Source: Hyphomicrobium sp. (GTDB lineage Bacteria > Pseudomonadota > Alphaproteobacteria > Rhizobiales > Hyphomicrobiaceae). Taken from it: a stretch of DNA of 11,350 bases. How positions within the stretch are numbered: position 1 is the first letter of the stretch; each line of letters opens with the position of its first letter. Of this stretch, positions 7,286-11,350 are shown in pieces. Below the pieces are notes generated by a model, which was not told where the DNA came from, made no database searches, and worked only from the letters and a program-made list of their open reading frames with translations. The stretch lies in assembly GCA_030598645.1 (NCBI GenBank), contig JAUVPN010000050.1, positions 1 to 11,350 of the forward strand, read 5' to 3'. Both the position numbers and the translations under genes were made by a program.

Positions 7286-7704
7286 GGATCACTCCGGGGA
7301 AGATAGGAATTCAGGGTAGGTGCAGCCTAGGTGAATCGATGTGAATGGCGTCTGAACAAGCCATTCACCGACGCGACAGCTACTACCATTCCGAGGGTGC
7401 TCTATCCTCGTGCGAAAAGACAATTCAACTAAGAGCGACAGGCGGTTGCCTTTTACTCGACGTGGAATGCACGGGCAGGGTTTGGGAGTAGATCCAGAAA
7501 TAAACCTAATCCTTTCACGCAATCACGTCGGAAGATCCAAGCTCCCGCCTCGGTTGCAAGTTATAAAACGGCTCGCTTCTCGGATTCTTAGTTAACTTCT
7601 TTCAATAACCTTGACAATTTTGCGACGAAAAGTAATTCAGTTGCTCCTACAATAAATTGGCCATTAGTGAATCAAACTTGAGGTCATTGGGAAGGGTAAG
7701 TGGG
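7286..7704. other. Gene-free stretch, possible small RNA locus and H-NS gene promoter
   Basis: I see no convincing coding region here. A hairpin with 9-bp perfect arms (GTGAATGGC at 7341-7349 and GCCATTCAC at 7360-7368, 10-nt loop) lies about 55 bp to the right of the minus-strand terminator. The right-hand part (about 7560-7680) is AT-rich and holds TTGACA (7611-7616) and a good -10-like TACAAT (7648-7653). These two are too far apart to be one promoter, but either could contribute to expression of the H-NS-family gene. A leftward transcript ending at the terminator is possible, with its promoter unresolved. Confidence 0.45.
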
Positions 7705-8016
7705 ATGGCTACCGTCAACGTTAGCAAAATGTCGCTTAAAGACCTTTTGGATCTGGAACAGAAAGTTCAGAAAGCAATTGCTGATGCCCGCGAGCGCGAG
7801 CGTTCCGAAGTGAAGCTGGCATTGGCCAAATTGGCTGAAAAACGCGGCTTTACTGTTGCGGAATTATATGGGGGGCGCGCGAAGGGAAAATCGAGCGTTG
7901 CAAAGTACGCGAACCCCACCAATCGCTCGGAGACTTGGACAGGGCGCGGGCGTAAACCAAATTGGCTGGTGGCTAAACTCAAAAGAGGCGCGAAACTCGA
8001 GAGCTTTGCCATTTAG
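7705..8016 (+). CDS. H-NS histone family (HvrA-like) nucleoid protein
   Basis: The 103-residue product begins at ATG 7705, preceded by GAAGGG (7691-7696) at 8 nt. A longer frame from a TTG at 7657 lacks a ribosome site. Residues about 8-46 are charged and heptad-like (LKDLLDLEQKVQKAIADARERE...), the oligomerising helix of the family. Residues about 68-90 carry the DNA-binding core YANPTNRSETWTGRGRKPNWL, whose R-G-R lies in the minor groove of AT-rich DNA in characterised H-NS proteins. The end KLKRGAKLESFAI is typical. Proteobacterial members silence AT-rich or foreign DNA, or act as regulators (HvrA in Rhodobacter). It stands alone between two non-coding, relatively AT-richer stretches, which would suit autoregulation; that is inference. 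Confidence 0.92.
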   Translation: MATVNVSKMSLKDLLDLEQKVQKAIADARERERSEVKLALAKLAEKRGFTVAELYGGRAKGKSSVAKYANPTNRSETWTGRGRKPNWLVAKLKRGAKLESFAI

Positions 8017-8871
8017 CGGCTGCCCGGCTGCATAGCCAATGGGGGCATAAAAGCCCTTAATAATCTATGAAAGAGTGTCGTGACGACTGTTGCGGCTGCC
8101 ATATCAATGTGCCGAAGCAATAGGTGCAACTGAATTGCACTGAGTGGCGCAATTCAATGTCCTGAGTGCCGTGTCGGGTTAGGACATGCTCCGTTTGGAA
8201 CTCACTATCGACTAATCGCAGCTAATGGAGTGGCAGACCATGCCATTTATGTGGGGCGGTAGACGTCTATTTATCCAAATCAAAGGCATGATTTTAAACA
8301 GCTGGCGTCAGTTTGGCTGCTAAACAAGTAAAAGGACTAAGGCGCGAAACTGGGCTGTGCCGCGGCGGGATCTGATGATTTCGTGGGTTCGCCGCACAAT
8401 GGATCGTTGAAATCCGTAAAGAACGAATTGGCGCCGGCCTAGGTTAAGGGGCCGAATAGGTGGCCCAGACCTTGCCTCGCGGTCAGCTCAATTCCTTGCC
8501 TTGCGCATAAAATTAGAAGCATCACCATTTAAATGCATTCATCGCCTTGGGCAAAGGAAGCATCGCGATCTGCTCTTCACGGGGGCTGCTAAACGAGGCC
8601 GACGTGAATGGGCGCGATGTAATCTTCCGCACGAGGATCCGGGCCAACATGAACAACGCAGGTGGGAACTGATTGATCACCAAAAATAATTAGATCGTGC
8701 GATTATGGGGTTGTTACAACCTGCAAAGCTTTCGGGGGGGACTGGCCAAGATCATCAGGCAAAAGTGGGAGAGGATACTTAACGGCGTTCGACATGAGCG
8801 CCAACGGCCCAGCAGGGCCGAGTAGGATGGTAGGGCCCTCACTGCAGGCAAAGGCACCTAATTTGGAATCC
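8017..8871. other. Long intergenic stretch without recognised genes
   Basis: About 850 bp separate the H-NS-family gene from the groESL control region. All frames are broken by frequent stops; the longest open stretch (about 62 codons, from a TTG at 8501) has no ribosome site or family resemblance. I see no tRNA, IS end or CRISPR repeat. Structures present: an inverted repeat TGAATTGC/GCAATTCA (8131-8138 and 8149-8156), a perfect palindrome GGTTGT-T-ACAACC (8709-8721), and a short hairpin CGGCCC-agca-GGGCCG (8805-8820). A 27-codon frame (8240-8323) follows GGAG but resembles nothing known. It may be eroded sequence, an island edge or a home for regulatory RNA. Confidence 0.5.
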
Positions 8872-8898
8872 CTGGCACTCCCTTCTTGACAGTGCTAG
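8872..8898. promoter_or_regulatory. CIRCE operator (HrcA site) of groESL
   Basis: CTGGCACTC-N9-CAGTGCTAG matches the CIRCE consensus TTAGCACTC-N9-GAGTGCTAA at 7 of 9 positions in each arm, with the exact 9-bp spacer. CIRCE is the binding site of the HrcA repressor, which releases groESL on heat shock. The right arm overlaps the -35 box, so bound HrcA would block RNA polymerase. The site is 148 bp before the groES start. hrcA itself is not in the window. Confidence 0.85.
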
Positions 8899-8915
8899 CA
8901 GTCGCGCTCATATAG
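8886..8915 (+). promoter_or_regulatory. groESL housekeeping-type promoter
   Basis: A perfect -35 TTGACA (8886-8891) is followed after 17 bp by CATATAG (8909-8915) as the likely -10, acceptable for an alphaproteobacterial sigma-70 promoter. It overlaps CIRCE. Transcription would begin near 8922 and give a leader of roughly 120 nt before groES. I see no separate convincing sigma-32 promoter. Confidence 0.65.
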
Positions 8916-9045
8916 CGGGTGCAGGGGCTTGGTCGGTTATCCATTGCCGAAACCGGTGCAAGCCTCCTGTCGCCGCGCGCCGTCAGCTTCCCAGCGGGCG
9001 CCGGTATCGTCAGTCAAAAGCTACTGAAATCATGAGGTTCATCAC

Positions 9046-9360
9046 ATGAAGTTCCGTCCTCTTCATGACCGCGTCGTTGTTCGCCGCTTGGAGGAAGACA
9101 CCAAAACAGCCGGCGGCATCATCATTCCTGACACCGCCAAAGAAAAACCGATGCAAGGCGAGGTCATCTCTGTTGGTCCCGGTGCCCGCGACGAGAGTGG
9201 CAAAGTCGTGCCGCCTGACGTGAAGGCCGGCGAACGGGTGCTGTTCGGTAAGTGGAGCGGCACCGAAGTCACGATCGATGGCGAAGAGCTGCTCATCATG
9301 AAGGAAAGTGACATCATGGGCGTGCTCGAAGGAACGTCCTCGGTGCGCGCCGCAGCCTAA
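9046..9360 (+). CDS. groES: Co-chaperonin GroES
   Basis: The 104-residue product carries the family features in order: N-terminal [12 protein letters not shown], the mobile loop around residues 17-32 with the hydrophobic GGIIIPD that contacts Gro[33 protein letters not shown], and [15 protein letters not shown]. It forms the heptameric lid of the GroEL folding chamber in the cytoplasm. Length is slightly above the usual 95-98 because of a short Ala-rich tail (SSVRAAA). GAGG (9034-9037) lies 8 nt before the ATG. First gene of the groES-groEL operon, under the CIRCE-controlled promoter. The start codon can pair with flanking sequence (TTCAT-cac-ATGAA). Confidence 0.98.
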   Translation: MKFRPLHDRVVVRRLEEDTKTAGGIIIPDTAKEKPMQGEVISVGPGARDESGKVVPPDVKAGERVLFGKWSGTEVTIDGEELLIMKESDIMGVLEGTSSVRAAA

Positions 9361-9398
9361 CGCGTTTAATCGCGCCCCCTTTCTTACCTACTCGATAG

Positions 9399-11057
<1,659 letters not shown>

Positions 11058-11088
11058 CCGTCTGGTTCACCTTGAACTGCATTGGAAG

Positions 11089-11120
11089 AGCCCCGGTTCC
11101 CGCCGGGGCTTTTCTTATTT
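11089..11120 (+). terminator. groESL terminator
   Basis: AGCCCCGG (11089-11096) and CCGGGGCT (11103-11110) form a perfect 8-bp stem with a 6-nt loop, followed by TTTTCTTATTT. It lies 31 nt after the groEL stop and has all the marks of a factor-independent terminator. Confidence 0.9.
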
Positions 11121-11175
11121 GTTGCATCATTCCCGCGGTGTTGTGCTTTTTCCTCTCCATAACCGCGTTCCGGGC

Positions 11176-11209
11176 TTGACGATGCTCGGCGAAGCTTGGC
11201 CAATATAAA
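11176..11209 (+). promoter_or_regulatory. Promoter-like sequence after groEL
   Basis: TTGACG (11176-11181) is followed by an AT-rich block, CAATATAAA (11201-11209). Taking CAATAT as the -10 gives a 19-bp spacer, a little long for sigma-70. It is the best promoter candidate for the gene that probably starts at 11328, but a hairpin with a T tail sits directly behind it. Confidence 0.35.
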
Positions 11210-11210
11210 C

Positions 11211-11241
11211 AAAGGCTCGGAGGCTCCTCCGTGGCCTTTTC
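11211..11241 (+). terminator. Terminator-like hairpin behind promoter-like sequence
   Basis: AAAGGC (11211-11216) pairs with GCCTTT (11234-11239), and CGGAG (11218-11222) pairs with CTCCG (11227-11231) around a 4-nt loop, with small internal mismatches. TTTTCT follows the stem. It could be a second terminator for groESL or an attenuator at the 5' end of the next transcript. Confidence 0.5.
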
Positions 11242-11327
11242 TGTGTGGGGACACTTGTATTTAGCCCAGCCGTGGCCATTTTCTCTCCCTAGCTATAGGG
11301 GGTGTGGGAGACTGAGGGATCCAAACG

Positions 11328-11350
11328 ATGACGAATAAAACGGCGTTCTC
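11328..11350 (+). CDS. Probable start of a further gene, cut by window end
   Basis: ATG at 11328 is preceded by GAGGGA (11314-11319) at 8 nt, a good ribosome site. The frame reads MTNKTAF to the edge. Only seven residues are visible, so no family can be named and the call rests on the ribosome site and on the need for a gene downstream of groESL. Confidence 0.4.

Noticed and set aside
7289..7522. Minus-strand frame of 77 codons ending at the orphan terminator
   Set aside because: The translation has no domain, hydrophobic or coiled character, and I see no clear ribosome site. It might still be transcribed as RNA.
7611..7639. TTGACA as a complete promoter for the H-NS gene
   Set aside because: The hexamer at -10 spacing is AATTCA or similar, a poor match. 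The good TACAAT at 7648 is 31 bp away, too far to pair with it.
8240..8323. 27-codon frame with GGAG about 10 nt upstream
   Set aside because: Too short to support without conservation or expression data; mentioned only within the intergenic entry.
8501..8689. 62-codon plus-strand frame in the gene-poor stretch
   Set aside because: It starts at TTG without a ribosome site, has no family resemblance and an unstructured composition; it is of chance length.

Overview
The window reads as an ordinary chromosomal stretch of an alphaproteobacterium, most likely Hyphomicrobiales (Bradyrhizobium/Xanthobacter-like). The reasons are a MepA tail and an MsrA N-terminus of the rhizobial kind, an H-NS/HvrA-family protein with a TWTGRGRKPNW core, an unlinked methylmalonyl-CoA mutase small subunit, and a groESL operon preceded by a CIRCE operator. 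The genus cannot be settled by eye.

Layout: (1) The 3' end of a murein endopeptidase gene (mepA) runs in from the left and meets msrA tail to tail with no spacer. (2) Two uncharacterised membrane proteins converge: a 282-residue three-helix protein (+) and a 104-residue protein (-). (3) The methylmalonyl-CoA mutase small subunit gene lies on the minus strand, upstream of the small membrane protein gene. (4) Divergent from it is a HerA-like/DUF853 ATPase gene followed by a small exported c-type cytochrome gene. The cytochrome gene converges on an iron-type superoxide dismutase gene, with a perfect 16-bp hairpin between them. (5) A gene-poor stretch (about 7110-9045) contains only an H-NS-family gene. 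It also holds a terminator on the minus strand with no visible gene feeding it, and about 850 bp without convincing genes. (6) groES-groEL follow, with CIRCE overlapping the -35 box, a possibly structured leader, and a strong terminator after groEL. A promoter-like/hairpin unit and the probable start of another gene close the window.

Functionally the window mixes stress and repair (MsrA for oxidised methionine, SOD for superoxide, GroESL for protein folding, probably HrcA-controlled) with metabolism (propionate/methylmalonyl-CoA) and cell-wall remodelling. No CRISPR array, tRNA, rRNA, insertion sequence or phage gene was found. I do not see a convincing new multi-gene system. The items most worth a second look are the orphan minus-strand terminator, the leader around the groES start codon, the promoter-plus-hairpin unit after groEL, and the two unknown membrane proteins.
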